A stretch of 64,000 nucleotides of DNA from an uncultured Bacteroidia bacterium (GCA_902799345.1 CADBZW010000019.1:1-64000), one strand, 5' to 3'; positions 1-9,036 are shown, counted from the stretch's first letter. Notes: generated by a model not told the origin, from the letters alone. Translations and numbers: made by a program.

Positions 1-72
1 AGGCAAGCAGAGCAGGATACAGAAAATGGTCATAAGTAAATAACCCGAAAACAGAGAGAAAGGAGACAAGAC

Positions 73-354
73 ATGAAAAACGTAAAAGAGAACAGAATCG
101 TGAGAAGGTCAATGATAATGCTTGTGACCATGCTGTTGATGGCAATGCCGCTGCGCTCGCAGGTGTTCCTGACGCAGGAGGACCTGGACTCGGAGCGCGC
201 CGGCCAGTGGGAGGACCTCGGGCTGATCATCCCCATCCATGAGCAGGACTTCGACCAGGCGGAGCCATGGGCACCGGTGGGCAGCGGCATCGCGGTGCTC
301 GCCGCCCTGGGCGGGGCTTATCTGCTCGGTAAAAAGCGCAGAGAAGAGGATTAA
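73..354 (+). CDS. small exported protein with C-terminal membrane anchor
   Basis: This 93-residue protein is not a family I can name. Residues 12-30 form a signal peptide (basic MKNVKENR start, hydrophobic core, then RSQ). The middle is acidic (DLDSERAGQWEDLG). Residues 70-86 form a glycine/alanine-rich hydrophobic helix (GSGIAVLAALGGAYLLG) followed by the basic tail KKRREED. A helix plus basic tail at the extreme C-terminus resembles sorting or stop-transfer signals, so membrane anchoring from the outside is inferred. AGGAGA lies just upstream of the ATG. The next feature downstream is a strong terminator, so the gene ends its transcription unit. Confidence 0.6.
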   Translation: MKNVKENRIVRRSMIMLVTMLLMAMPLRSQVFLTQEDLDSERAGQWEDLGLIIPIHEQDFDQAEPWAPVGSGIAVLAALGGAYLLGKKRREED

Positions 355-376
355 AGCCTTGCGCTAATTGATGTTC

Positions 377-424
377 CAAAGGGAGCCAAAGAAGGTGCAT
401 AACCTCCTTTGGCTCCCTTTTCTT
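377..424 (+). terminator. intrinsic terminator after the small exported gene
   Basis: The arms AAAGGGAGCCAAAG and CTTTGGCTCCCTTT enclose a loop of about 14 bases and run into TTTTCTTT. The stem is perfect over 14 pairs. Confidence 0.8.
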
Positions 425-519
425 TGGCAAAAGAATGTCAACACCAGCATTCTCGCATGGAAATATGAAATTTTTTGCCACATTTTTTGCAGAAACGCTA
501 TTTGAAACGAAAAAATATG

Positions 520-527
520 TATTTTTG
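520..527 (+). promoter_or_regulatory. TAnnTTTG -7 promoter box of rpmB
   Basis: TATTTTTG matches the Bacteroidetes -7 consensus TAnnTTTG and lies 45 bases before the rpmB start codon. No TTTG is present at the ideal -33 spacing. Confidence 0.65.
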
Positions 528-572
528 CAGCCCGTTAGAAAATAGACAAGTATAATATAAAGGATAAGAGTC

Positions 573-815
573 ATGTCAAAAGTTTGTCAGATTACAGGAA
601 AAAAGGTCATGCACGGAAACAATGTTTCCCACTCCAACAAGAAGACCAAGAGAACGTTTGAGCCGAATTTGAAAATCAAGAAGTTCTATGTTCCGGAATG
701 GGATGAATGGATTGTGCTGAAGGTTTCAGCTGCCGGTATGCGCACCATCAACAAGAAGGGTGTCTACCAAGCCATCATGGATGCTTCCGAAAAGGGTAAC
801 CTTGAACGTTGGTAA
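573..815 (+). CDS. rpmB: 50S ribosomal protein L28
   Basis: This 80-residue protein is ribosomal protein L28 of the large subunit. The N-terminus [20 protein letters not shown] is the typical L28 opening, followed by the basic [13 protein letters not shown] segment and the [14 protein letters not shown] motif. Length is usual for the family in Bacteroidetes. In many Bacteroidetes rpmB is followed by rpmG and a small DUF4295 gene, but here a terminator follows at once and neither partner is in the neighbourhood. A TAnnTTTG promoter box lies at 520-527. Confidence 0.97.
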   Translation: MSKVCQITGKKVMHGNNVSHSNKKTKRTFEPNLKIKKFYVPEWDEWIVLKVSAAGMRTINKKGVYQAIMDASEKGNLERW

Positions 816-842
816 TTCATTGCCGATGTGAACCATATCAGA

Positions 843-871
843 GCTGCTGTGCCTTGCGCAGCGGCTTTTTT
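843..871 (+). terminator. intrinsic terminator of rpmB
   Basis: GCTGCTGTGC pairs with GCGCAGCGGC (two G-U pairs) across a short CTT loop, followed by TTTTTT. Confidence 0.8.
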
Positions 872-912
872 CGTTTTAGATAATATTTTCCGCCTTTTTC
901 AGTTATCCCTTC

Positions 913-3438
913 ATGCGAGCCAAGTTCATCATCATAGCAATGTTGCTGCTGTCGTTGGCTGCCAAGGCGCAACAACTGCCGACGGCTACGGTCTACGGCA
1001 AGGTCACCGACGAGCAGGGCCATCCCATCGAGATGGCCAACGTGGTCGTGCCTGAGCTCCTTGTGGGCTATACGACCAACTCGCGCGGTTACTATGAGCT
1101 GTCGTTGCTGGCCGATTCCACATGGAGCATCCATTTCTCGTTTGTGGGCTTTGAGCATGGCCAAGCCTCGGTGCGACTGAGGCCGGGGGAGAAACGCAAA
1201 CTCGACATGGTGCTGCATTCCACCGCCACGATGCTGCCCGATGCCGTCATCAGCGACCGTGCTGTCGATGCCTCCAGCCTGACACGACTCAACCCCAAGC
1301 AGGCCACACTGTTGCCTACCATGGGCGGCGGCGTGGAAACACTTATCAAGACCCTGCCAGGCGTGGTGTCGAACAACGAACTAAGCTCACAGTATCGTGT
1401 GCGTGGCGGCAACTTCGACGAAAACCTGATCTATGTCAATGGCATCGAAATCTATCGTCCCTTCCTCGTTGGCTCAGGACAGCAGGAGGGTCTGAGTTTC
1501 GTCAACTCCCAACTGGTCAACAATATCGAGTTCTCGGCAGGAGGCTTTGCGGCAGAGTATGGCGATAAGATGTCGTCGGTGCTCGACGTGACCTACAAAA
1601 CCCCGCGCGAGTTCGCGGCCTCCTTGGGCCTTAGCCTCTTGGGCGCTGAAGCCCACGTGGAAGGCGCAACCAAAAACGAGAAGTTCAGCTATCTGGTGGG
1701 AGCACGCTATAAAAACACCGCCTTGGCACTGGGCATGATGAACACCAAAGGCGACTACAAGCCTAACTTCACCGATGTGCAGATGCAGCTCGGATATAAG
1801 TTCAACGAGAAATGGGACCTGACCTTCTTGGGCTATTTCTCAAAGAATCGCTATAAGTTCATCCCGCAAAACGCCCAAATCAATACGGGTACCATCGACA
1901 TCCCTCTGCAAATCAACGTGTTTTTCGACGGACAGGAAATCGATGACTATACCATGGGACTTGGTGCTTTGACCTTGTCGTATAAGCCGACTAAAGACTT
2001 GAACCTGAAGTGGATAGCATCGGCTTATTCGACCTACGAGACCGAAAACTACGACCTTCGCGAACAGTATTTCTTTGGCATACGCAACACCTCCATCGGC
2101 AACGAGCAATTCGGTGAGCTGATTGAAAACCATGAGGTGGGCACGCTGACCAAACACGCGCGCAACGGCTTCTATGCCCAGGTCTATAACCTTGACCACA
2201 AAGGCATCTATGCCTATGGCAACAACCTGTTGAAGTGGGGACTGCGCTTCCAGCATCAGGAAATCGACGACGTGGTGGACGAATGGCAGATGTTTGACTC
2301 GGCTGGTTATATCATTCCCCATGTGCCCGACGTGATTGGCGGCTATCCCGAAGTGCTACCTGAAATCGCAACGGACTTCATGCACAGGGCACACAATCGG
2401 CTTTCTGTCAACAATCTTGACGGCTTTGTCCAAAACTCATGGACCATTCCCTACAAGGACAAAGGTGAGTTTGTCATCACAGGCGGTTTGAGGGCCAACT
2501 TCTGGGGTTATAATAACAAGGTATATGTCAGCCCGAGGGCCGGTATTGCTTACAAGCCGGAAAATAATAAGAAGAATGAGATGGTATATCGCCTGTCGGG
2601 TGGTGTCTACACGCAGACACCTTTCTATCGCGAGATACGCAACCGCGACGGTAGCCTCTTCAAGGATGCCAGGGCGCAGCAGTCGTATCAGGTGGTGGCA
2701 GGCAACGACTTCAAGTTCCATGCATGGAATAGGCCTTTCATCCTGACTACGGAAGCCTATTTCAAGTGGTTTACCCATGTGATTCCTTACGACATCGACA
2801 ACGTGCGCATCCGCTATTATGCCGACCAGTCGGCACGTGCCTACGCCACAGGTATCGACTTCAAGGTGAACGGTGAGTTCGTGAAAGGCATCGACAGTTG
2901 GGCGAGTCTCTCCCTCATGCAGACCAAGGAAGACATACGTGGCGACTATTATCTCCTCGATGCCGACGGCAAACGCTTGCCTTTCTACAACCATACCGAC
3001 GCACAGGTGGCCGACACGGTTTGGTCCAGCTGGCATAGCCGCCCGTCCAACCAACTGGTCAACTTCTCGTTGTTCTTCCAGGATTACATCCCCGGCTTCC
3101 CGACATGGCGCGTCAATATGACCTTGACATTCGGCATGGGCCTGCCTTATAATAGTAACAACTCCGATTTCTACGAACCGTCGGGCCGTTATCCTGCCTA
3201 TCGCCGTGTCGATATCGGCTTCAGCAAGCAACTCATCAGTGAGGCCAGCAGCTTCAGCAAAGGGAACCCGCTGCGATATATCAGGAATATGTATGTCAGC
3301 GTTGATGTCTTCAACCTGCTCAACATCCCCAACACCATTTCCTACACTTGGGTGAAATATATCGACAATAGATACTATGGGGTGAACAACTACTTGACAC
3401 CCCGTTATGTCAACGTGAAACTGGTGATGGAGTTCTAA
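913..3438 (+). CDS. TonB-dependent outer-membrane receptor
   Basis: This 841-residue protein is a TonB-dependent receptor for uptake of an unknown ligand across the outer membrane. A signal peptide (residues 1-19, ending LAAKAQ) is followed by a carboxypeptidase-regulatory-like beta domain at about 24-105 (GKVTDEQGHPIEMANV), then a plug at about 130-235 (TLIKTLPGV, YRVRGGNFDENLIYVNG). The rest is a beta-barrel ending in the aromatic residue of YVNVKLVMEF, as expected for barrel assembly. No SusD partner lies nearby, so this is not a SusC-type glycan locus; the substrate cannot be told. The start chosen is the ATG that begins the signal peptide. Confidence 0.92.
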   Translation: MRAKFIIIAMLLLSLAAKAQQLPTATVYGKVTDEQGHPIEMANVVVPELLVGYTTNSRGYYELSLLADSTWSIHFSFVGFEHGQASVRLRPGEKRKLDMVLHSTATMLPDAVISDRAVDASSLTRLNPKQATLLPTMGGGVETLIKTLPGVVSNNELSSQYRVRGGNFDENLIYVNGIEIYRPFLVGSGQQEGLSFVNSQLVNNIEFSAGGFAAEYGDKMSSVLDVTYKTPREFAASLGLSLLGAEAHVEGATKNEKFSYLVGARYKNTALALGMMNTKGDYKPNFTDVQMQLGYKFNEKWDLTFLGYFSKNRYKFIPQNAQINTGTIDIPLQINVFFDGQEIDDYTMGLGALTLSYKPTKDLNLKWIASAYSTYETENYDLREQYFFGIRNTSIGNEQFGELIENHEVGTLTKHARNGFYAQVYNLDHKGIYAYGNNLLKWGLRFQHQEIDDVVDEWQMFDSAGYIIPHVPDVIGGYPEVLPEIATDFMHRAHNRLSVNNLDGFVQNSWTIPYKDKGEFVITGGLRANFWGYNNKVYVSPRAGIAYKPENNKKNEMVYRLSGGVYTQTPFYREIRNRDGSLFKDARAQQSYQVVAGNDFKFHAWNRPFILTTEAYFKWFTHVIPYDIDNVRIRYYADQSARAYATGIDFKVNGEFVKGIDSWASLSLMQTKEDIRGDYYLLDADGKRLPFYNHTDAQVADTVWSSWHSRPSNQLVNFSLFFQDYIPGFPTWRVNMTLTFGMGLPYNSNNSDFYEPSGRYPAYRRVDIGFSKQLISEASSFSKGNPLRYIRNMYVSVDVFNLLNIPNTISYTWVKYIDNRYYGVNNYLTPRYVNVKLVMEF

Positions 3439-3444
3439 AACAGG

Positions 3445-3474
3445 AAAAAAGCGAGGCATTGCCTCGCTTTTTTC
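3445..3474. terminator. bidirectional terminator between convergent genes
   Basis: AAAAAAGCGAGGCA and TGCCTCGCTTTTTT form a near-perfect hairpin with A and T runs on the two sides. It can serve both the receptor gene and the convergent aminopeptidase gene. Confidence 0.85.
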
Positions 3475-3478
3475 TTGA

Positions 3479-4900
3479 TCAATACAATCCTGGCATCTTA
3501 ATCCATTCTCGACCTTGGGCGCACATGTCCTCGACCTCAGCGACGGTCTTGGGGATGGGCCGACCGAGAACGCGGTTGCCGTCTTTGGTGATGAGCAGGT
3601 CGTCTTCGATGCGGATGCCACCGAAGTCTTTGTAGGTCTCCAACTTGTCGTAGTTGATGAAATCCTTGAACTTGCCTTCTGCCTTCCACATGTCGATGAG
3701 GGTGGGGATGAAGTAGATCCCTGGCTCGTCGGTAACCACAAAGCCCGGCTTCAAGGTCTTGCCACAGCGCAGGCCGCTGAAGCCAAGATTGGTGGAACGC
3801 AGTATCTTGCCGTCGTAGCCTACGAAGGACTCACCGAGGCCTTCCATGTCGTGAACGTCCATGCCTAGCATGTGGCCGAGGCCGTGGGGCATGAAGAGCC
3901 AATGGACACCGTTCTTCAAGGCTTCGTCGGTGTCGCCTTTCATCAGGCCGACGCCTTTCAGACCTTCGATCAAGGTGCGGCAGGCGAGGGCGTGCATCTC
4001 CACGTAGGGGATGCCAGGACGGGTCTGGGCGGCAACCACTTGGTTGGCTTTCAGCACGATTTCGTAAATCTCGCGTTGGCGTTGGTTGAACTTGCCGCCC
4101 ACGGGCGTGGTACGGGTGAAGTCGGAGGCATAGTAGTTCTCCGTCTCGGCGCCGGCATCACATACCATCAAGCGACCTTCTTTCAGCACGTTGTGGTGAC
4201 CATGGTTGTGAAGGGTCTGTCCGTCGACGCTGAGGATGACGGGGAACGACACGGGGCCGCCGCCCGACAGTGAGAGGCCTTCCACCACGCCGGCAATCTC
4301 TTGTTCGATCATGCCAGGCTTACACATCTTCATGGCGGTGGTGTGCATGTAATAGGCGGTGTTGGCGGCGCGTTCCATCTCGGCGATCTCCAGCTCGCTC
4401 TTTATCTCGCGCATGGCGATGACGGCTTTGATGAGTTCGAGGCTGACATAGTCGGCCACCTTATTAATATTACAGCCGAGCCATTCGGCACATTGGATCT
4501 TCGTGTCGGCTCGATAGGTCGGCAGGATGTGGATCTGACGGCCTTGGGCGATGGCCTTTTGAAGGTATTCGCCAAATTTGTTGAAGTCGCGGCAGTCGGT
4601 GATGCCGATGCTGTCGCCTTGTTCCTTCAGCGAGGGCAGGGGACCGCACCAGATGACATCGTCGATGGTGACTTCGACGCCGAAGAGAATCTCATCGCCC
4701 GTCTCAAAGTCGATGACACCAACCAAGTCGGGATGGTTGAGGCCGAAGTAATAGGAGAAGTTGCTGTCCTGGCGGTAGATATAGGTGTTGTCGGGATAGT
4801 TGAAGGGGGCCTCGTTGTTGGCAGGGAAGAAGGCGATGCCCTTCGAAATCATTTTCTTCAAGGTGGCGCGACGGCCACTATAAACGTCTTTATTGAACAT
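3479..4900 (-). CDS. pepP: Xaa-Pro aminopeptidase (M24, aminopeptidase P family)
   Basis: This 473-residue cytoplasmic metallopeptidase removes N-terminal residues before proline. The N-terminal aminopeptidase P domain (about 1-170) is followed by the pita-bread M24 domain. Metal ligands are visible in order: the aspartates of VCDAGAE and ASDFTRT, the histidine of HGLGHMLGMDVHD, and the glutamates of VVTDEPGIYF and IRIEDDLLI. The start MFNKDVYSGRR was chosen because it begins the conserved domain and lies about 22 bases after a TAnnTTTG box; upstream in-frame methionines precede that box. Length fits the Bacteroidetes PepP group. Confidence 0.92.
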   Translation of the reverse strand: MFNKDVYSGRRATLKKMISKGIAFFPANNEAPFNYPDNTYIYRQDSNFSYYFGLNHPDLVGVIDFETGDEILFGVEVTIDDVIWCGPLPSLKEQGDSIGITDCRDFNKFGEYLQKAIAQGRQIHILPTYRADTKIQCAEWLGCNINKVADYVSLELIKAVIAMREIKSELEIAEMERAANTAYYMHTTAMKMCKPGMIEQEIAGVVEGLSLSGGGPVSFPVILSVDGQTLHNHGHHNVLKEGRLMVCDAGAETENYYASDFTRTTPVGGKFNQRQREIYEIVLKANQVVAAQTRPGIPYVEMHALACRTLIEGLKGVGLMKGDTDEALKNGVHWLFMPHGLGHMLGMDVHDMEGLGESFVGYDGKILRSTNLGFSGLRCGKTLKPGFVVTDEPGIYFIPTLIDMWKAEGKFKDFINYDKLETYKDFGGIRIEDDLLITKDGNRVLGRPIPKTVAEVEDMCAQGREWIKMPGLY

Positions 4901-4922
4901 AACGGATAGATTTTGGATGGGA

Positions 4923-4930
4923 CAAAAGTA
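4923..4930 (-). promoter_or_regulatory. TAnnTTTG -7 promoter box of pepP
   Basis: On the minus strand this reads TACTTTTG, 22 bases before the chosen pepP start codon. It supports the shorter start. Confidence 0.65.
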
Positions 4931-5026
4931 CAAAATAAAAGACAAACAAGGAAAAAATGATGCTTCTGTTTTTTGTGTTGTCACCTGAAATTTTGGGCGA
5001 TTGGGTGCTGTTATTGGAAAAATGAC

Positions 5027-5034
5027 TACTTTTG
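5027..5034 (+). promoter_or_regulatory. TAnnTTTG -7 promoter box of barrel gene
   Basis: TACTTTTG lies 32 bases before the ATG at 5067, giving a short leader and supporting that start over an upstream in-frame one. Confidence 0.65.
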
Positions 5035-5066
5035 CCACAAATATTAACCTTAAATCTATAATCAAA

Positions 5067-5825
5067 ATGAAGAAAACATTACTATTCGTTGGCTTGATGC
5101 TGGCTCTTTCGCTGGGTGCATCGGCCCAAGACCAAGAATTTTCCTTTGGTTTGAGACTTGGTCCCAACTTCACCTGGACTGCTTCGAGACAAGGTGCTGC
5201 TGTCAATGAAGGCACTGGGGTCGGCTTTGACATGGGTTTCATTGCCGAGTATTATTTCACTGAGAATTATGCAATTGTCTCTGGCGTCAATGTCAATTTC
5301 GTCAAAGGTCACTATTCATTCGATGATAAGTATGTTACAGCCCCTGACACGTTGTTGTACAACATTGATAGACAATTCAGGACCACAGTCTATGAAATCC
5401 CGTTGATGCTGAAATTGGTGACGCCTGAGATAGGCGGTATTCCGCTTCGCGCTTATGCCCAACTTGGCGGTGCTTTTGGCATTACCCCCAGCGTAAAGGT
5501 GAAAGACAAATTCACTTTGGATGGTAATACCGATCCTGCGTTTGAAAACGATGCTTATTCTGCCTCCAGAAAAGGTGAGTACAATCCGATCCATGCTTCA
5601 TTGCGTGTCGGTGCTGGCGCCGAGTATGCCTTCTTGGAGTCGACCCGCGTTTTCCTTGGCTTCTACTATTCCTACGACTTCCTGAATAGCATCAGCAGTG
5701 GTGCACAGGGCATCACCAGCAACTACAGAAAATACTATTGCGGTAATGAAGCTTTTGGTCAGCGTCCTGTTAGGCTTGACTTCCGTCAACATCGCATCGG
5801 TGTTGAATTGGGTATCCTCTTCTAA
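5067..5825 (+). CDS. outer-membrane beta-barrel protein (PorT-like family)
   Basis: This 252-residue protein has a clear signal peptide (MKKTLLFVGLMLALSLGASA, cut before QDQEF) and then alternating aromatic/glycine strands typical of the small OMP_b-brl family often annotated as PorT-like. Motifs such as FGLRLGPNF, GFIAEYYF and YAIVSGVNV recur in the gene at 6758-7450, so the two are paralogues. The C-terminus HRIGVELGILF ends in phenylalanine. The function of this family is mostly unknown. The gene has its own promoter and terminator, and three more barrel genes follow. Confidence 0.85.
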   Translation: MKKTLLFVGLMLALSLGASAQDQEFSFGLRLGPNFTWTASRQGAAVNEGTGVGFDMGFIAEYYFTENYAIVSGVNVNFVKGHYSFDDKYVTAPDTLLYNIDRQFRTTVYEIPLMLKLVTPEIGGIPLRAYAQLGGAFGITPSVKVKDKFTLDGNTDPAFENDAYSASRKGEYNPIHASLRVGAGAEYAFLESTRVFLGFYYSYDFLNSISSGAQGITSNYRKYYCGNEAFGQRPVRLDFRQHRIGVELGILF

Positions 5826-5844
5826 ACCGTTTTGCTGAAAAACT

Positions 5845-5882
5845 AAGAGAGCGGCTCAATGCAAATTGGGCCGCTCTCTTTT
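5845..5882. terminator. bidirectional terminator between convergent barrel genes
   Basis: AGAGAGCGGC pairs with GCCGCTCTCT, followed by TTTT on the plus strand. It lies between the convergent genes at 5067-5825 and 5902-6639. Confidence 0.8.
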
Positions 5883-5901
5883 GTTGTTGTTCGTCGCTAA
5901 A

Positions 5902-6639
5902 TCAGAAGAACTTGAATCCGACGGTCACCAAGAACTGGCCTTGTCGGGTGTTGTCGACATTGACGTTGCCGAAGTCGAAATAGTCATCCATGGTGGTGGC
6001 ACTCAAGTTGTCGAAGATTTTGCTCAAGCCGAAGTTGTAGTTGATGTCGAGGGTGATGCGCCTGAGGAGGTCGATGCCGACGCCGGCTTGCAGGCCCCAG
6101 GCGATGGATTTGGTGTTGAATCTTTGATTACTCACAGCCTCTTGTTGCTGTGGGTTCATCGTGGCTTCCTGCCCGTTGATGGAGTAGGTCTCGTTATACA
6201 AGGTCTTCGAATTGAGGACAAAGTTGGCCGTGGGTCCTGCTTGTACACGCAACGTGATAATCGTATTGTCGATAATGTTGAAGCCGACCAATACGGGAAG
6301 TTGAAGGTTCATCTGGGTCAATGTCATGTTGACATTGGCACCGGTGGGAAGATTGAATAGGTTGGCGCTCCCCGTGCCTGTAACGCTTACGTCAAAAATG
6401 TTGGAAGTCTTGAAATACAGCAACTCGGGCTGGAGATAGACCCTGCCAAAGGTCATGCGGGCAAAGATGCCTGCGGTGAAATGGTTCGAGAAGCCCGACT
6501 TGATGTCGGCTGCTTTGTAGGAGAGCCTAGCGGTCTGGTAACCCACTTTAGGGCCGATGCCGAAGTCGAAGCCGCCTCCAGCAAAGGTAGTGCTACTCAA
6601 CAACAAGAGGGCAGCAATCAGTAATAAGGTTTTTTTCAT
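5902..6639 (-). CDS. outer-membrane beta-barrel protein (PorT-like family)
   Basis: This 245-residue protein starts with a signal peptide (MKKTLLLIAALLLLSSTTFA) and continues as a small barrel: FDFGIGPKVGYQ, the strand pair FARMTFGRVYLQPELLYF, and a final GQFLVTVGFKFF with terminal phenylalanine. The phrase YLQPELLYF is typical of the outer-membrane barrel domain annotated as PorT family in Bacteroidetes. It differs more from the two paralogues at 5067 and 6758 than they do from each other. Its role is not known; it is monocistronic with its own promoter. Confidence 0.85.
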   Translation of the reverse strand: MKKTLLLIAALLLLSSTTFAGGGFDFGIGPKVGYQTARLSYKAADIKSGFSNHFTAGIFARMTFGRVYLQPELLYFKTSNIFDVSVTGTGSANLFNLPTGANVNMTLTQMNLQLPVLVGFNIIDNTIITLRVQAGPTANFVLNSKTLYNETYSINGQEATMNPQQQEAVSNQRFNTKSIAWGLQAGVGIDLLRRITLDINYNFGLSKIFDNLSATTMDDYFDFGNVNVDNTRQGQFLVTVGFKFF

Positions 6640-6679
6640 CTTCGTTTGTTTTAGTGAATGATATAGAATGATTTGACTA

Positions 6680-6687
6680 CAAAATTA
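6680..6687 (-). promoter_or_regulatory. TAnnTTTG -7 promoter box of barrel gene
   Basis: The minus strand reads TAATTTTG, about 40 bases before the start at 6639. It is back to back with the divergent promoter at 6730-6737. Confidence 0.6.
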
Positions 6688-6729
6688 AGAATCATTTTCG
6701 TTTTTTTAGGAATTGTCAGCAAAATAAAT

Positions 6730-6737
6730 TACCTTTG
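6730..6737 (+). promoter_or_regulatory. TAnnTTTG -7 promoter box of barrel gene
   Basis: TACCTTTG lies 20 bases before the ATG at 6758, leaving a very short leader. Confidence 0.65.
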
Positions 6738-6757
6738 TAGGTCTAAATCTTTTTATT

Positions 6758-7450
6758 ATGAAGAAAATATCATTGATTATCAGTTTTGTAGTGCTGTTTT
6801 CCCTTGCGGGTAATGCACAGATTGACAACCTTAGAATTGGATTTAAGATTGGTCCTAGTCTCGACTGGGCCAGCTCTGGGTCGATTGAGACGGAGAACAA
6901 GGGTGTGGGCCTTGGGCTGAATATGGGCCTTGTCCTTGACTATTATTTTACTGGCAATCTCGCGGTTTCCTCGGGTTTGAATTTCGATTTGTTTAGCATG
7001 AAGTATAACTTCACCGATTATAGAAGGCCAGAAGATTTCTTGGAAGAGTCCAATGTCATGGTGCGGCGCCGGGTGAAAGGGAGCAACCTTGAGATTCCGA
7101 TTATGCTGAAGGGTAAGTACAATATTGCCAACTTGTTTGATGCCTATATTGAGGCTGGCTGCGGCTTAGGTTTCAACCTCAAGGACCGCTGCAAAGATGA
7201 GTTTGACTTCTATTGGACTCACTATGCCGACGAGCGCTATGTGGACTGCACCAACCAATACCGTGCATTTCAGCCTTCGCTGTTGTTTGGCGTAGGTGTC
7301 GAATACGAAATCAATGAAAAACTCGACGCTTTCGTCCAATTGTCTTTCAACCATGCTTTCGCCAATGCTTTTGTCAAGTCGTTGGAGAGACAAACGGGTA
7401 GCATTATACGTAACAATTACATCGGCATAGAGTTTGGCGTCATGTATTAA
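6758..7450 (+). CDS. outer-membrane beta-barrel protein, paralogue of the gene at 5067
   Basis: This 230-residue barrel protein has a signal peptide (MKKISLIISFVVLFSLAGNA, cut before QIDN). Its strands RIGFKIGPSLDW, GVGLGLNMGLVLDYYF and AVSSGLNFD line up with the same positions in the protein at 5067-5825, so the two arose by duplication. The C-terminus NNYIGIEFGVMY is a barrel closing strand. The central half carries acidic stretches unlike the paralogue, probably surface loops. Function is unknown. The gene ends at a shared hairpin terminator with the convergent OmpA-domain gene. Confidence 0.82.
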   Translation: MKKISLIISFVVLFSLAGNAQIDNLRIGFKIGPSLDWASSGSIETENKGVGLGLNMGLVLDYYFTGNLAVSSGLNFDLFSMKYNFTDYRRPEDFLEESNVMVRRRVKGSNLEIPIMLKGKYNIANLFDAYIEAGCGLGFNLKDRCKDEFDFYWTHYADERYVDCTNQYRAFQPSLLFGVGVEYEINEKLDAFVQLSFNHAFANAFVKSLERQTGSIIRNNYIGIEFGVMY

Positions 7451-7474
7451 GCTTTGACTTAATAACAATCCATG

Positions 7475-7509
7475 AAAAAAGCCTGGCGGAATTTCCGTCA
7501 GGCTTTTTT
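7475..7509. terminator. bidirectional terminator
   Basis: AAAAAAGCCTGGCGGAA and TTTCCGTCAGGCTTTTTT form a long hairpin between convergent genes, with A and T runs on opposite sides. Confidence 0.88.
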
Positions 7510-7530
7510 GTGTTGTTTATGGATTAGGAA

Positions 7531-8916
7531 TTATTCAGCTTCCTTCACCAGCTGGATGAGCACGCGGCGGTCATATTCCGTCGGGTCGAGTTGCTTCACA
7601 CCACCGATAGGCTCGATGATGATTTGGTCGGCGGGGATGCCCAATTCCATAAGTTCGGACTTGATCTTGTTGCAGCGGTTTTCAGACAAGGTCTGGTTGT
7701 AGGCCGGCGTAGCGGTGGCGCTGTCGCACGAACCCGTCAGGCGGAGCTTGTAACCATTCTCCTTGGCCACATTGGCAATCTCTCTCAAGTTGACGATGTC
7801 TCTTCTCGACATGAGTTGATAAGAGTCGCGGTTGAAGAAAATGGAGAAAGGATAGCTGAGGATGTCTTCGGTCTGCATGTTGACGAACTTCACGACGGTG
7901 TCATGAACGGGAACCGGAATGGGAGGGCAGACAAACTCATCAAGTTTCTTTTTGAGAGAATCCATCTCGTTGCAGCAGTTGATAGGCAGGTCGTACTCTC
8001 TGGTGAAGTAGTAAATCAAACCGAGAGAAGCGGTGTACATGTTATCGAATCTCTTGGGTCTGAGGTCTCCAACATAGCCGTTGTTATCAGTGGCACCAAA
8101 TTCGTGTTCCCATGAGTCGATTGTCCATCTTTGGAACGTCCAGTTGATATCAAGGTTGATGTCGAAATGCTTTGCCACGCGGAAGTTGTTGCTCAAGCCA
8201 GCACCTAAAGCCAACTCAAAGTTGCTGCCGGGAGCATACAATTCCGGACGTTCCGAATCAGCGTGTTCTTTCTTGGCCTTAAATCTGTCAATCAAAGTCT
8301 TGGTGGTAAAGAAAGCTTCTGAAGTGTGTGCGGCACCCATGCTCACATAAAGTACAGGAGTCCAAATTCTGTTTTCGTTGTAATAACCCTGGAAAAAGTC
8401 GATGGGGCTAAACAAGAAATCACCCTGCAAACGATGGTAGCGCATCGAGGTTCTGTAAATATTCTCTTCAACTGCTTCGCCATCGTATGAGAGACAATGA
8501 GGTTGACCATTGCCATTAAGAACGTATTCACCGTTTTCGTCCATCTCATAGGTGAACGTTCCGTCATAGAGGAAATTACAATATGGGCTACTCGGAGCAT
8601 AGCCATAAGTGTAACTGTTGATTCTGGTGTTGCTGTAACCCAGTCTGACACCGACCTTGTGGTTGATCCACTTACCAACATAAACGTTGAAACCAACGGT
8701 GGGCTTGCCCCATTCCACGGCGGTGTAACTCTTTTCATATAGTCCTTCAGGTGTTCTCATACTGCCTTGCCACCAGTTGCAGGTGGCACTGGCTGAGATG
8801 TACCAGTTTTTCCAGGCCTTGGTCGTCAGATAACGAACCGAGTCCACATGTCCGTCGGCCATCACTGATGATGAAATGGCGAGGAACGCGATCATCGTAA
8901 TAAATACTTTCTTCAT
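7531..8916 (-). CDS. OmpA-family outer-membrane protein
   Basis: This 461-residue protein pairs an N-terminal outer-membrane barrel with a C-terminal peptidoglycan-binding OmpA domain. After the signal peptide (MKKVFITMIAFLAISSSVMA) the barrel covers about 25-310. A short coiled linker (DSLKKKLDEF) and a proline-rich stretch lead to the OmpA domain at about 350-458, with YKLRLTGSCDSATATPAYNQ and LSENRCNKIKSEL matching the GxxDxxG...N..LS..RA pattern. Such proteins tether the outer membrane to the wall. The gene is monocistronic with a promoter box at 8971-8978. Confidence 0.9.
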   Translation of the reverse strand: MKKVFITMIAFLAISSSVMADGHVDSVRYLTTKAWKNWYISASATCNWWQGSMRTPEGLYEKSYTAVEWGKPTVGFNVYVGKWINHKVGVRLGYSNTRINSYTYGYAPSSPYCNFLYDGTFTYEMDENGEYVLNGNGQPHCLSYDGEAVEENIYRTSMRYHRLQGDFLFSPIDFFQGYYNENRIWTPVLYVSMGAAHTSEAFFTTKTLIDRFKAKKEHADSERPELYAPGSNFELALGAGLSNNFRVAKHFDINLDINWTFQRWTIDSWEHEFGATDNNGYVGDLRPKRFDNMYTASLGLIYYFTREYDLPINCCNEMDSLKKKLDEFVCPPIPVPVHDTVVKFVNMQTEDILSYPFSIFFNRDSYQLMSRRDIVNLREIANVAKENGYKLRLTGSCDSATATPAYNQTLSENRCNKIKSELMELGIPADQIIIEPIGGVKQLDPTEYDRRVLIQLVKEAE

Positions 8917-8970
8917 TGCTTTTATTTGTGCTATTGATAATTAAACTCGAAACTGTCTAGATTTGAGCGG

Positions 8971-8978
8971 CAAAAATA
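8971..8978 (-). promoter_or_regulatory. TAnnTTTG -7 promoter box of ompA-like gene
   Basis: The minus strand reads TATTTTTG, 54 bases before the start codon at 8916. Confidence 0.62.
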
Positions 8979-9036
8979 GACATTTTTTTAATACGACAAG
9001 TTGGAAAGCGGAAAAAAATTCAGATTTCGGGCTTGT

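Noticed and set aside
913-3438. TonB receptor as the SusC of a polysaccharide utilisation locus
   Set aside because: No SusD-like lipoprotein, regulator or glycosidase lies next to it; the GH97 gene is more than 50 kb away.
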